A stretch of 64,000 bases of DNA from Thiohalocapsa sp964524185 (lineage in GTDB: Bacteria > Pseudomonadota > Gammaproteobacteria > Chromatiales > Chromatiaceae), in contig CAZGCI010000004.1 in the NCBI GenBank assembly GCA_964524185.1, forward strand, positions 1 to 64,000, read 5' to 3'. A program made the position numbers and the translations under genes. How positions within the stretch are numbered: the stretch's first letter is position 1; each line of letters begins with the position of its first letter. Under the pieces are notes generated by a model, which saw only the letters and a list, made by a program, of their open reading frames with translations, ran no database searches and was not told the DNA's origin. This document shows positions 35,112-43,194 of the stretch, one piece after another.

Positions 35112-35210
35112 CCCGAACCTCCGGCAGCGTTTCCCTGCGCGACCGGCACGTGGCAACCGCAGCGGGGTCTGTGCCGCGCTGGAAGGCACCGGCTGCTTGC
35201 AGCCACTGTT

Positions 35211-35660
35211 CTAAGAGCTTACTTGCGCCAGCCAACGATCCAACGCATTCGCGAACGCTTGCCGCTCGCGCTGGCCGTAGGCGGCGGGGCCGCCGGTGTC
35301 GACGCCGCTGGCACGCAGGCTGTCCATGAAGTCGCGCAGGTTGAGCCGCTCGCGGATGTTCTCCGGCGTATAGCGTTCGCCGCGTGGGTTCAGGGCCGTA
35401 CAGCCCTTGGCCACCACCTCCGCGGCGAGCGGGATGTCCGCGGTGATGACGAGGTCCCCTGGCGCCGCATGTTGTGCGATGTGGTTATCGGCGACATCGA
35501 AGCCTGCGCCGACGCGCACGCTTCTGATCATCTTCGACGGCGGCGTCTGCAGCGGCTGGTTCGCCACCAGTGTCAGCCGCGTCTGCGTGCGCTCAGCGGC
35601 CCGGAATAGGATCTCCTTTACCGGGTTGGGGCAGGCGTCGGCGTCGACCCAAATAGGCAT
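35211..35660 (-). CDS. YaiI/YqxD family protein (UPF0178)
   Basis: A protein of 149 residues that begins IWVDADACPNPVKEIL and contains VRVGAGFDVADNHIA and GDLVITADIPLA, the conserved acidic signatures of UPF0178. These aspartates resemble the metal site of PIN-like nucleases, so a nuclease-type role is suspected for the family, but none is established. The start at 35660 is supported by GGAG eight to nine bases upstream. It converges on the ABC importer and is divergent from the DEAD-box helicase at 35759, with a shared 98-base control region. Confidence 0.88.
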   Translation of the reverse strand: MPIWVDADACPNPVKEILFRAAERTQTRLTLVANQPLQTPPSKMIRSVRVGAGFDVADNHIAQHAAPGDLVITADIPLAAEVVAKGCTALNPRGERYTPENIRERLNLRDFMDSLRASGVDTGGPAAYGQRERQAFANALDRWLAQVSS

Positions 35661-35758
35661 GGCAGATGGCTCCTGCTCCGTGGCTCGAGTTGCGGGTTCG
35701 GGCGCCGCGAGGCACCCGCAGCGAGTATACTGGCGGATTGTCCTGATGATTCCGTCCC

Positions 35759-37726
35759 ATGAGCGCCTCCGACTTCGCCGGCCCAGCAAACGCCGGTAAC
35801 ACCACCGTATCTCATTCCGCAGACGGCGACGTGCCCGCGCACGCAGGGGCCGTTGAACGGCCGGCGAGCGAGGCTGTTGCTGCCGAGCCCGGTTTCAAAG
35901 AGCTCGGGCTGCCGGCGACGCTGCTTGCCGCCCTTGACCGGGTCGGGTACGAGACCCCGTCGCCCATCCAGGCGCAGACGATCCCCTACCTATTGGCAGG
36001 GCGCGACCTGCTCGGCCATGCGCCCACGGGCACTGGCAAGACGGCCGCGTTCACGCTGCCGATGCTGGCCAGGATCGACGTGGACACCCGCGCGCCCCAA
36101 GCCCTGGTACTGACACCCACCCGCGAGCTAGCCATCCAGGTGGCCGAGGCCTGTCGGCGCTATGCCGCGGGGCTGCCGGACTTTCACGTGCTGCCCATCT
36201 ACGGCGGTCAGGATTACCGCACGCAGTTGCGCCAGCTCGCGCGCGGCGTGCACGTCGTGGTCGCCACCCCCGGGCGCGTCATGGACCACATGCGTCGCGG
36301 CACGCTGGATCTGGCTGCGCTGCGCGTGTTGGTGCTGGACGAAGCGGACGAGATGCTGCGCATGGGCTTCATCGACGATGTCGAGTGGATCCTCGAGCAG
36401 ACCCCGCCGGCGCGCCAGATCGCACTCTTCTCCGCGACACTGCCGCAGGCGATTCAGCGTATCGCGCGGTCCTACCTTGATGACCCGGTGAAAGTCAGCA
36501 TCGCAGCGCGCACGGCGACGGCAGAGACCATCCGCCAGCGTTGGTGGTTGGTGAGCGGCCTGCACAAGCTCGACGCGCTGACCCGCATCCTGGAAGTGGA
36601 GCCCTTCGATGCGATGCTGATCTTCGTGCGCACCAAGACCGCCACCGTGGAGCTTGCCGAGCGGTTGGACGCGCGCGGCTACGCCGCTGCGGCACTGAAC
36701 GGTGATTTGCCGCAGAAGCTCCGCGAGCAGATTATCGAGCGCCTCAAGCAGGGCCACCTCGATGTCATCGTCGCAACCGACGTCGCCGCCCGCGGCCTCG
36801 ATGTAGAGCGCGTGAGCCATGTCGTGAACTACGACATCCCCTACGACACCGAGGCCTATATCCACCGCATCGGCCGTACCGGGCGGGCCGGGCGAGCGGG
36901 GGAGGCCATCCTGTTCGTCGCGCCCCGCGAGCGGCGAATGCTGCGCGCCATCGAGCAGGCCACCCGCCAGCCCATCGAGCCGCTACAACTGCCGTCCACC
37001 GAAACGGTCAATGACAAGCGCATCGCCGACTTCAAGCAACGCATCACGGATGCGCTGGCCGCCGGCGAGCTGGACTTTTTGCAGAGCCTGGTGGAGCAGT
37101 ATCAACAGGAGCACGATGTGCCAGCCGTGGAGATCGCTGCAGCCCTGGCGCGACTTGTCATCGGCGAGCAGCCGCTGCTGCTGCCGCCGGAGCCGGTGCG
37201 GCCGCAGCGCCGCGAGCCGGACGGCGCGCGGGCGGACAGGGGTTGGGATCCAGGCAGGGCGCGGGAGCGCTCACGCGCCGGCGACCGGGAGTACCGCCCC
37301 AGGGACCGCGACCCAGCCGACAGGCGCGGCCGTGATCGTCGGGCACCCGGCGCCGATTCGGTTGCCCCGCGCCGAGCGTACCGCGGTGATCGCCCGTCCG
37401 GCGAGGGGCCGGGCGATGAGGTGAAGGACGACCGGCGCGAGCATCGCGGGGGCCCACCCGCGGCCGGCATGGAGCGCTTCCGCATCGAGGTGGGCCGTGA
37501 CGACGGTGTCAAGCCCGGCAATATTGTCGGAGCCATCGCGAACGAGGCCGGCCTGGAGGGCCGCTACATCGGGCGCATCGACATCCAAGACGACCACAGC
37601 GTCTTAGACCTGCCCGCAGGCATGCCGAAGGAAATTCTGCAGCACCTGAGGAAGACCCGCGTCTGCGGCCGGCCATTGGCCATTCGGCGTATCGGCCCTA
37701 AGCCGGGGCGCGATCGTGACGCTTAG
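35759..37726 (+). CDS. deaD: DEAD-box RNA helicase, DeaD/CsdA type
   Basis: A protein of 655 residues. After a ~45-residue disordered leader the helicase core has the Q motif (FKELGLPATLLAAL...SPIQAQ), motif I APTGTGKT, motif II VLDEADEML, SAT, and motif VI HRIGRTGRAGR. A CsdA-like dimerisation/linker segment follows. After it, a stretch of Arg/Asp/Gly-rich low complexity (about 470-565) precedes a C-terminal DbpA-type RNA-binding domain (RFRIEVGRDDGVKPGNIVGA..., about 575-650). This layout is that of cold-shock helicases that assist 50S assembly and mRNA unwinding. A second DEAD-box gene follows 349 bases later. Confidence 0.9.
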   Translation: MSASDFAGPANAGNTTVSHSADGDVPAHAGAVERPASEAVAAEPGFKELGLPATLLAALDRVGYETPSPIQAQTIPYLLAGRDLLGHAPTGTGKTAAFTLPMLARIDVDTRAPQALVLTPTRELAIQVAEACRRYAAGLPDFHVLPIYGGQDYRTQLRQLARGVHVVVATPGRVMDHMRRGTLDLAALRVLVLDEADEMLRMGFIDDVEWILEQTPPARQIALFSATLPQAIQRIARSYLDDPVKVSIAARTATAETIRQRWWLVSGLHKLDALTRILEVEPFDAMLIFVRTKTATVELAERLDARGYAAAALNGDLPQKLREQIIERLKQGHLDVIVATDVAARGLDVERVSHVVNYDIPYDTEAYIHRIGRTGRAGRAGEAILFVAPRERRMLRAIEQATRQPIEPLQLPSTETVNDKRIADFKQRITDALAAGELDFLQSLVEQYQQEHDVPAVEIAAALARLVIGEQPLLLPPEPVRPQRREPDGARADRGWDPGRARERSRAGDREYRPRDRDPADRRGRDRRAPGADSVAPRRAYRGDRPSGEGPGDEVKDDRREHRGGPPAAGMERFRIEVGRDDGVKPGNIVGAIANEAGLEGRYIGRIDIQDDHSVLDLPAGMPKEILQHLRKTRVCGRPLAIRRIGPKPGRDRDA

Positions 37727-38075
37727 CGCTCAAGTGAGCGGGGCCTTCGTGCCCGGGGTACCGGTTTGGCCTAGATTGCCTGACCGCGCGGCTTCGACGC
37801 GCCTTCCGACGCGGGGTCGACAATCCCCAACGCTGTGTATTGGTTTCTGTTAGTGTAGCGACCTCGGGTGCCTCACCGGTCGGCACCACAGCGGTACCAC
37901 TCTCCAACGGTATCGCCGATACCCGCTTCAGCCGTTCGTGCTGCCGCCCAGGCCAAGAGTCGCTGGGCGCCTCTCGTTTCAGCAAAGCAATTTTTACCTC
38001 GCCTGGACCGGCTCCCGGCGGCGTGCGGCTGTTGCCCACGCAGCCACCAGGGAGGGCAAAACCGGAGCTGATCCA
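37727..38075 (+). other. 349-base leader region between two DEAD-box helicase genes
   Basis: No gene is supported. The region probably contains the promoter and 5' leader of the downstream helicase. A perfect small hairpin GGTATC-GCC-GATACC lies near 37908-37922. Cold-shock helicase genes in other bacteria often have long structured leaders, so this may be one; that is inference. The ribosome-binding site is GGAG at 38063-38066. Confidence 0.4.
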
Positions 38076-39599
38076 ATGTCCTTTGACTCCCTTGGCCTGA
38101 CCGCCGAGCTTCTGCGCGCCGTGCATGAGCAGGGCTACACCGAACCGACGCCCATCCAGCGTCAGGCCATTCCGACCATCCTCACCGGCGCCGATGTACT
38201 GGCCGGCGCCCAAACCGGCACCGGGAAAACCGCCGGCTTCACGCTGCCGCTGCTGCAGCGGCTCATGGCGTCACGCCCCGGCGATGCCCGGCGCCGCGGA
38301 CCGCAACCCGTGCGGGCGCTGGTGCTGGCACCGACACGCGAGCTTGCGGCCCAAGTGCAAGAGAGTGTCGAGACCTACGGCCGGCATCTGCCATTGACCT
38401 CGTCCGTCATCTTCGGCGGCGTCAAGATCAACCCGCAAATCGCTGCGCTCCGACGGGGTGTCGACATTCTAGTGGCGACGCCCGGCCGGCTCCTGGACCA
38501 CGCGGGGCAGGGCACGCTGGACCTGTCGCGGGTCGAGATTCTGGTGCTCGACGAGGCGGACCGGATGCTGGACATGGGCTTCATCCACGACATCCGTCGC
38601 GTCCTGGCGCTGCTGCCGGACGCCAAGGCACGGCAGAACTTGCTCTTCTCGGCAACCTTTTCGGACGAGATCAAGGCCCTCGCCAATCGATTACTCAACA
38701 ACCCGCAGCTCATCGAGGTGGCGCGGCGCAATACCGCCGCGGAGACCGTGCGCCAGGTGGTGCATCCGGTGGACCGCCAGCGCAAGCGCGAGCTGCTGAG
38801 CCATCTAGTGGGCGCGAACGACTGGCGCCAGGTACTGGTGTTCACCCGCACCAAGCACGGCGCGAACCGCCTCGCGGAGCAACTGGAAAAGGACGGCCTC
38901 AGCGCCGCTGCCATCCACGGCAACAAGAGTCAGGGCGCTCGCACCCGGGCCTTGGCCGGCTTCAAGACCGGTGACGTCCGTGTTTTGGTGGCCACTGACA
39001 TCGCTGCCCGTGGGCTCGATATCGATCAACTCCCTAATGTGATCAACTTCGAACTGCCCAACGTGCCGGAGGACTATGTCCACCGCATCGGCCGCACCGG
39101 CCGCGCGGGGAACGTCGGCGAGGCCATTTCCCTGGTCTGTGTCGATGAGCATAAGCTTCTGCGCGACATCGAGCGCCTGCTCAAGCGCGAAGTCCCCAAG
39201 GTCGTTCTCGACGGCTATGCGCCGGACCCCAGCATTCCGGCCGAGCCCATCCTGCGTCGCAACGGCGGTCGCGGCGGCGAGCGCCAGGATCGAGCGGGCG
39301 ACAGTGCCCGCAGTAGCCCTCGGCGGCGTAGCGCTGCACCCATGAGCGACAGTGGCCGTCGAGGGGAGCAGCGGACCGGCGGACGGGCGGGCAAGCCGGG
39401 TGCATTGCGTTCCGCCGGAGCAGATGAACAGGCCAACGTTGCTGATGGCGACGCCAGGGCGAAGCGCCCCCAACGCCAGCCTAAGCCAGGTCACGTCCAC
39501 CGCAAGCCGCAGACCCAGCCGGCGCGTGCGCACCGTCATGCACGGCCCAGCCGTCAACGCGAAGTGCCCGCGCTGCTCGGCGGCGGTCGGGATGACTGA
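38076..39599 (+). CDS. rhlE: DEAD-box RNA helicase, RhlE type
   Basis: A protein of 507 residues. The helicase core (residues 1-375) starts MSFDSLGLTAELLRAV with the Q motif GYTEPTPIQRQAI, then AQTGTGKT (motif I), LVLDEADRMLDMGF (II), FSATF (III) and HRIGRTGRAG (VI). The RQVVHPVDRQRKRELL segment is RhlE-like. The last ~110 residues are basic, Arg/Gly/Pro-rich and disordered, typical of RhlE tails that bind RNA non-specifically. A Shine-Dalgarno sequence at good spacing selects ATG 38076 over an in-frame ATG 138 bases earlier. RhlE modulates ribosome maturation and RNA decay; the exact role here is unknown. Confidence 0.9.
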   Translation: MSFDSLGLTAELLRAVHEQGYTEPTPIQRQAIPTILTGADVLAGAQTGTGKTAGFTLPLLQRLMASRPGDARRRGPQPVRALVLAPTRELAAQVQESVETYGRHLPLTSSVIFGGVKINPQIAALRRGVDILVATPGRLLDHAGQGTLDLSRVEILVLDEADRMLDMGFIHDIRRVLALLPDAKARQNLLFSATFSDEIKALANRLLNNPQLIEVARRNTAAETVRQVVHPVDRQRKRELLSHLVGANDWRQVLVFTRTKHGANRLAEQLEKDGLSAAAIHGNKSQGARTRALAGFKTGDVRVLVATDIAARGLDIDQLPNVINFELPNVPEDYVHRIGRTGRAGNVGEAISLVCVDEHKLLRDIERLLKREVPKVVLDGYAPDPSIPAEPILRRNGGRGGERQDRAGDSARSSPRRRSAAPMSDSGRRGEQRTGGRAGKPGALRSAGADEQANVADGDARAKRPQRQPKPGHVHRKPQTQPARAHRHARPSRQREVPALLGGGRDD

Positions 39600-39649
39600 C
39601 CGACTGCCCGCTGGCTGCCGTTGGCTGCCAGCTGATGATCGGCGCTCCG

Positions 39650-39681
39650 CGCAGCCGCCGGCCTAGGTACCGGCGGCTGCG
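39650..39681. terminator. 12-bp perfect inverted repeat at the convergent rhlE/purC ends
   Basis: CGCAGCCGCCGG at 39650-39661 and CCGGCGGCTGCG at 39670-39681 form a perfect 12-bp stem with an eight-base loop. It overlaps the last codons and the stop of purC and lies 50 bases after the rhlE stop. There is no T-tract on either strand, so it may be a bidirectional transcript-end or stability structure and not a canonical terminator. Confidence 0.5.
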
Positions 39682-40571
39682 CTCACCAGCCTGCGCTCCG
39701 CTTCCGCATACTTCGCCGCCGTCTTGGCGATAATGTCCGCGGGCAGCTCTGGCCCCGGAGGCGTTTTGTCCCAGTCCAACGTCTCAAGATAGTCCCGCAC
39801 GAATTGCTTATCGAAGCTCGGCGGGCTCGTGCCTGGCCGGTATTGGTCGGCGGGCCAAAAGCGAGAGGAATCCGGCGTCAGTACCTCGTCGATGAGGTGC
39901 AGGCCACCGGCCTCATCGAGACCGAGCTCGAACTTGGTGTCGGCGATGATGATGCCGCGGCCGCGCGCGTAGTCGGCGGCCTCTGTGTAGAGCTTCAGCA
40001 CGACGTCACGGACCTGTGCGGCCAGCTCGGCGCCGATCAGGTCGACGGTGTACTGGAAGCTCACGTTCTCGTCATGATCGCCGACGGCGGCCTTGGTGGA
40101 GGGCGTGTAGAGGGGCTCGGGCAGCTTGTCCGCCTGGCGCAGTCCGGCGGGCAGCGGGATGTCGCAGACGGCGCCCGAGCGCTGATAGTCCTTCCAGCCG
40201 GAGCCGATGAGGTAGCCGCGCACGATGGCCTCCACCGGCAGCGGCCGCAGCCGCCGCACCACGATGGCGCGCTCGCCGAGGGCCTGTCGTTCTTCGGCGT
40301 CGGGCAAAACCGCGGTGAGCGGCATGTCGACGAGGTGATTCGGCACCAGCGACGCCGTGCGTGCGAACCAAAAGTTGGAAACCCGGGTCAGCACCTCGCC
40401 CTTACCCGGGATGGGTTGCGGCAGCACCACGTCGAAGGCCGAGAGCCTGTCGGTGGTGACAATGAGCATGTGCTCATCGTCGATGCCGTAGATGTCCCGC
40501 ACTTTACCGCGGTTGATGAGCGGCAGGTGAGTTAGCTGCGATTGAAACAGGGCGTTTGGGCTGACGGTCAT
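39663..40571 (-). CDS. purC: Phosphoribosylaminoimidazole-succinocarboxamide synthase
   Basis: A protein of 302 residues that joins aspartate to CAIR in purine synthesis. GKVRDIYGID, TTDRLSAFDVVLP, VRGYLIGSGWKDY, IADTKFELG and LIDEVLTPDSSRFW are the SAICAR synthetase signatures. The length is that of the longer, yeast-like form and not the ~240-residue enterobacterial form. The ATG at 40571 gives a normal N-terminus. A much longer reading of the frame, up to 41009, runs through a repeat array and is rejected. The ribosome-binding site is weak. It stands alone, divergent from the gene at 40906. Confidence 0.95.
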   Translation of the reverse strand: MTVSPNALFQSQLTHLPLINRGKVRDIYGIDDEHMLIVTTDRLSAFDVVLPQPIPGKGEVLTRVSNFWFARTASLVPNHLVDMPLTAVLPDAEERQALGERAIVVRRLRPLPVEAIVRGYLIGSGWKDYQRSGAVCDIPLPAGLRQADKLPEPLYTPSTKAAVGDHDENVSFQYTVDLIGAELAAQVRDVVLKLYTEAADYARGRGIIIADTKFELGLDEAGGLHLIDEVLTPDSSRFWPADQYRPGTSPPSFDKQFVRDYLETLDWDKTPPGPELPADIIAKTAAKYAEAERRLVSAAAGT

Positions 40572-40905
40572 GACGGGGATACCCGGTTTACGGCCGTGGA
40601 TGGTGAGAATGGGAAACGGCCGGTCCCGCCAACGGCGGCGCCGGCACATGACGTGCCCGCTGGGGGAGGCTGGCCGGGAGCCGCGCAGCTCCGGTTGCCT
40701 TCGGCCCGCTCGGTGGGGATCATAGCAGCGACGGCCCGGCTCGGCGGCCCAGGTCCCACAGCAGCGCCATCCCAGCCCAGCCATCCCAGCCCAGCCGGCC
40801 CAGCCCGGCCAATCCAGGCCAGCTATTCCGGCGCACCAGACCACGCCGTCGTCTCGGCCGGCGCGGCCGACAGCGCTGACAAACCGGCCGGAGGAACGCG
40901 CCAAA
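40572..40905. other. 334-base divergent control region of purC and the 161-residue protein gene
   Basis: The region between two divergently read genes holds the CAGCCCAGCC-type repeat array (40771-40812) and, at its right end, a strong GGAGGA ribosome-binding site for the rightward gene. No clear promoter pair was recognised on either strand, and no PurR-like operator was seen. Confidence 0.4.
40771..40812 (+). repeat. 14-bp CCCAGCCCAGCCAT tandem array
   Basis: Three units of 14 bases occur head to tail: CCCAGCCCAGCCAT, CCCAGCCCAGCCGG and CCCAGCCCGGCCAA. The core CAGCCCAGCCATC is identical to that of the shorter array at 27399-27434 near fabI, so this looks like a small family of intergenic repeats. 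Confidence 0.65.
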
Positions 40906-41391
40906 ATGCCAGCAAATGATGCCACCGTCGGCGCCGTCGCCGAGCAATCAGTGCCGCAGGCGGATGCGGATGCCTTCCTGCGCGCCTTCCGCGGCAGCTT
41001 CACGTCCATGTTGCGCTGGCATCAGCTAGACGCCCTTTGGGACGCCCTGCGGGCAGACGCCGACGGGGGCTGGTACGTGTATGCCGTCGGTGAGCCCCCA
41101 CCTGCCGCACCTGCCGGCGCGGATCAGGTGCAGCGGTTCATCGGTGAGATGGATGTCCTGCTGCGGCGCGAGCACGCCGAGGACTTTTGCGGCATCGTCT
41201 ATGCCGACCACCGCGACCAGCCGAGCTTCATCAAGATCTACGATCCGAACAACCTCGGCGTCGTCTGCGGCTTCAGTGAGCACCCACCGCTGCCCGGTTG
41301 GGTCCTGAGCAAGCTCAAGCCCGTCGACCTGCCCGCCGCACAGCCGCCACCCCGCAACCGGCGGCGGTGGTGGCAGCGGTTATTCGGATGA
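40906..41391 (+). CDS. Conserved-looking protein of unknown function
   Basis: A protein of 161 residues with a strong Shine-Dalgarno sequence (GGAGGA ten bases upstream). It is soluble, with no signal peptide. The features that look selected are RWHQLDALWDALRAD, GWYVYAVGE, EDFCGIVYAD, SFIKIYDPNNLGVVCG and PPLPGWVLSKLKP, a compact alpha/beta pattern with two cysteines. The last 20 residues are basic and Trp/Arg-rich. I do not recognise a named family. It is divergent from purC and lies 136 bases before ridA on the same strand, so the two may be transcribed together. Confidence 0.7.
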   Translation: MPANDATVGAVAEQSVPQADADAFLRAFRGSFTSMLRWHQLDALWDALRADADGGWYVYAVGEPPPAAPAGADQVQRFIGEMDVLLRREHAEDFCGIVYADHRDQPSFIKIYDPNNLGVVCGFSEHPPLPGWVLSKLKPVDLPAAQPPPRNRRRWWQRLFG

Positions 41392-41527
41392 CAGGTTCAC
41401 ACAGCCGCGGCGCGATGCGCTCCACGCTGCCCGGATGGGGCGGGTGCCGAACGCGCGAGTGATTGCGCCAGTGTGCATGACCGACGCGGCTCTGCGGCAG
41501 TCCTCAACACGCATACGGAGACGCTCC

Positions 41528-41914
41528 ATGGCGAAGCAGATCATTCACACCGACCAGGCGCCGGAGGCTATCGGTCCCTACTCTCAGGCCGTACGCGTCG
41601 GCGACAGCATCTACCTGTCCGGACAGATCCCCCTAGACCCAGCGACCATGACCCTGGTGGAGGGCGACATCGAGGCACAGATCCGCCGGGTCTTCGAAAA
41701 TCTGCAGGCCGTCGCCCGCGCCGCCGGCGGCGAGCTGGCGGACGTCGTCAAGCTCAATATCTTCCTGACGGACCTTGCCCATTTTCCCTTGGTGAATGAG
41801 CTGATGCAGGCCTACTTCAAGGAGCCCTATCCCGCCCGCGCCGCCATTGGCGTCGCCAGCCTGCCCAAGGGTGCACAGGTGGAGATGGACGCAGTCATGG
41901 TGGTCGACGGCTGA
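41528..41914 (+). CDS. ridA: Reactive intermediate/imine deaminase RidA
   Basis: A protein of 128 residues of the YjgF/YER057c/UK114 family. It forms a trimer that hydrolyses reactive enamine/imine products of PLP enzymes. AIGPYSQAV at the N-terminus, IYLSGQIPLDP, NIFLTDLAHF, and YPARAAIGVASLPKGAQVEMDAV with the active-site arginine are all present. GGAG seven bases before ATG 41528 fixes the start. In many relatives ridA is next to spoT or recG; neither is here. Confidence 0.95.
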   Translation: MAKQIIHTDQAPEAIGPYSQAVRVGDSIYLSGQIPLDPATMTLVEGDIEAQIRRVFENLQAVARAAGGELADVVKLNIFLTDLAHFPLVNELMQAYFKEPYPARAAIGVASLPKGAQVEMDAVMVVDG

Positions 41915-42035
41915 GATTGGGTCGATTCTGAGTGCAGCTGCAAACATCTGGCGCGGCCAAGCAATCGAGGCTCCTGAGCAAGCACGCTTGAACGCAGCGT
42001 TAGCCTCTACTGTCAACCTTAGGCAGCGCGCTTGG

Positions 42036-42067
42036 TTGACAGCACTGCACCTGCAGGGGACCATTCA
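42036..42067 (+). promoter_or_regulatory. Promoter-like element of the biotin operon
   Basis: A perfect TTGACA at 42036-42041 is followed after 17 bases by GACCAT (3/6 match to the -10 consensus). The string TTGACAGC-N16-ACCATTCA is shared, with the same spacing, with the element upstream of hupB. It lies about 65 bases before the bioB ATG. No BirA-type operator was recognised. Confidence 0.4.
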
Positions 42068-42132
42068 CCGCGTAACACTCGCTTTACAGCTGCACACCGC
42101 CTCTGTCTTTCCCGCTGCCCGACGCCGCTCTG

Positions 42133-43194
42133 ATGCACGCATCCGCCCCTGACGACACCATCCGACACGACTGGACTCCAGGCGAGGCTGAGGCGCTCCT
42201 CGGGCAACCCTTCAATGACCTGGTCTTCGCGGCGCAGACGGCGCACCGCAAGCACTTTGACCCGAACCGTCTGCAGCTCAGCACGCTCCTGAGCATCAAG
42301 ACGGGCGGCTGCCCGGAAGACTGCGGCTATTGCTCCCAGAGCGCACGTCACGAAACGGACCTGCCGCGCGAGCGCCTGCTACCGTTGGATGAGGTCATGG
42401 ACGCTGCCCGCCGCGCGCGTGCGGCCGGCGCCACCCGCTTCTGCATGGGTGCCGCGTGGCGCAACCCGACGGATAAGAACCTGGACTCCGTGCTTGCCAT
42501 GGTGGCGGGGGTCAAGGCGCTCGGCATGGAGACCTGCGTCACCCTGGGCATGCTGACCGGTGAGCAGGCGCGGCGGCTTGCTGAGGCGGGGCTCGACTTC
42601 TACAACCATAATCTCGATACCTCCCCGGAGTTCTACGGCCAGGTCATTTCCACGCGTACCTATCAAGACCGGCTGACAACGCTCGAGCATGTGCGTGCCG
42701 CGGGCCTCAAGACCTGCTCGGGCGGCATCCTCGGCATGGGCGAGGGCCGCCGGGACCGCGCCTCCATGCTGTGTCAGCTATCTAATCTGCCGGCGCACCC
42801 GGAGTCCGTACCCGTGAATTTGCTGGTGCAGGTGGAGGGTACGCCGCTCTTCGGCACGCCGGGCCTGGACCCCTTCGAGCTGGTGCGGACCATTGCCGCC
42901 GCCCGCCTGATGATGCCGGGCAGCTATGTGCGCCTGTCCGCGGGCCGCGACGACATGAGTGATGAACTGCAGGCCCTATGCTTCCTGGCGGGCGCCAATT
43001 CCGTGTTCTACGGCGAGCGGCTGCTGACCACCCCCAATGCCGGCGCCGAGCGGGACCAGCTGCTGTTCGAGCGACTCGGCCTCTCCTTCGAGCGCGCCGA
43101 ACTGCCTGACCGCGAGTCACCCGGGGCCTGCCATCGCCACACAGCGACCGTTGTCGACCCGGCAGCGTCGGCCCGCGCTGCCGCAGAACCATGA
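42133..43194 (+). CDS. bioB: Biotin synthase
   Basis: A protein of 353 residues, a radical-SAM enzyme that inserts sulfur into dethiobiotin. The [4Fe-4S] cysteines are Cys60, Cys64 and Cys67 (GGCPEDCGYCSQSA). YNHNLDTSPEFY and CSGGILGMGE are further BioB motifs, and the [2Fe-2S] site ligands lie in the central barrel. It is the first gene of a five-gene operon. The stop overlaps the next start (ATGA). Confidence 0.97.
   Translation: MHASAPDDTIRHDWTPGEAEALLGQPFNDLVFAAQTAHRKHFDPNRLQLSTLLSIKTGGCPEDCGYCSQSARHETDLPRERLLPLDEVMDAARRARAAGATRFCMGAAWRNPTDKNLDSVLAMVAGVKALGMETCVTLGMLTGEQARRLAEAGLDFYNHNLDTSPEFYGQVISTRTYQDRLTTLEHVRAAGLKTCSGGILGMGEGRRDRASMLCQLSNLPAHPESVPVNLLVQVEGTPLFGTPGLDPFELVRTIAAARLMMPGSYVRLSAGRDDMSDELQALCFLAGANSVFYGERLLTTPNAGAERDQLLFERLGLSFERAELPDRESPGACHRHTATVVDPAASARAAAEP

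Noticed and set aside
35191..35204. GGCTGC-TT-GCAGCC palindrome as terminator of the ABC importer operon
   Set aside because: The loop is only 2-4 bases, the stem is short, and there is no T-tract, so it is not a credible intrinsic terminator.
40572..41009. N-terminal extension of purC with Trp/Gly repeats
   Set aside because: The extra residues come from translating the CCCAGCC repeat array and the opposite-strand gene. All conserved SAICAR synthetase sequence starts after 40571.
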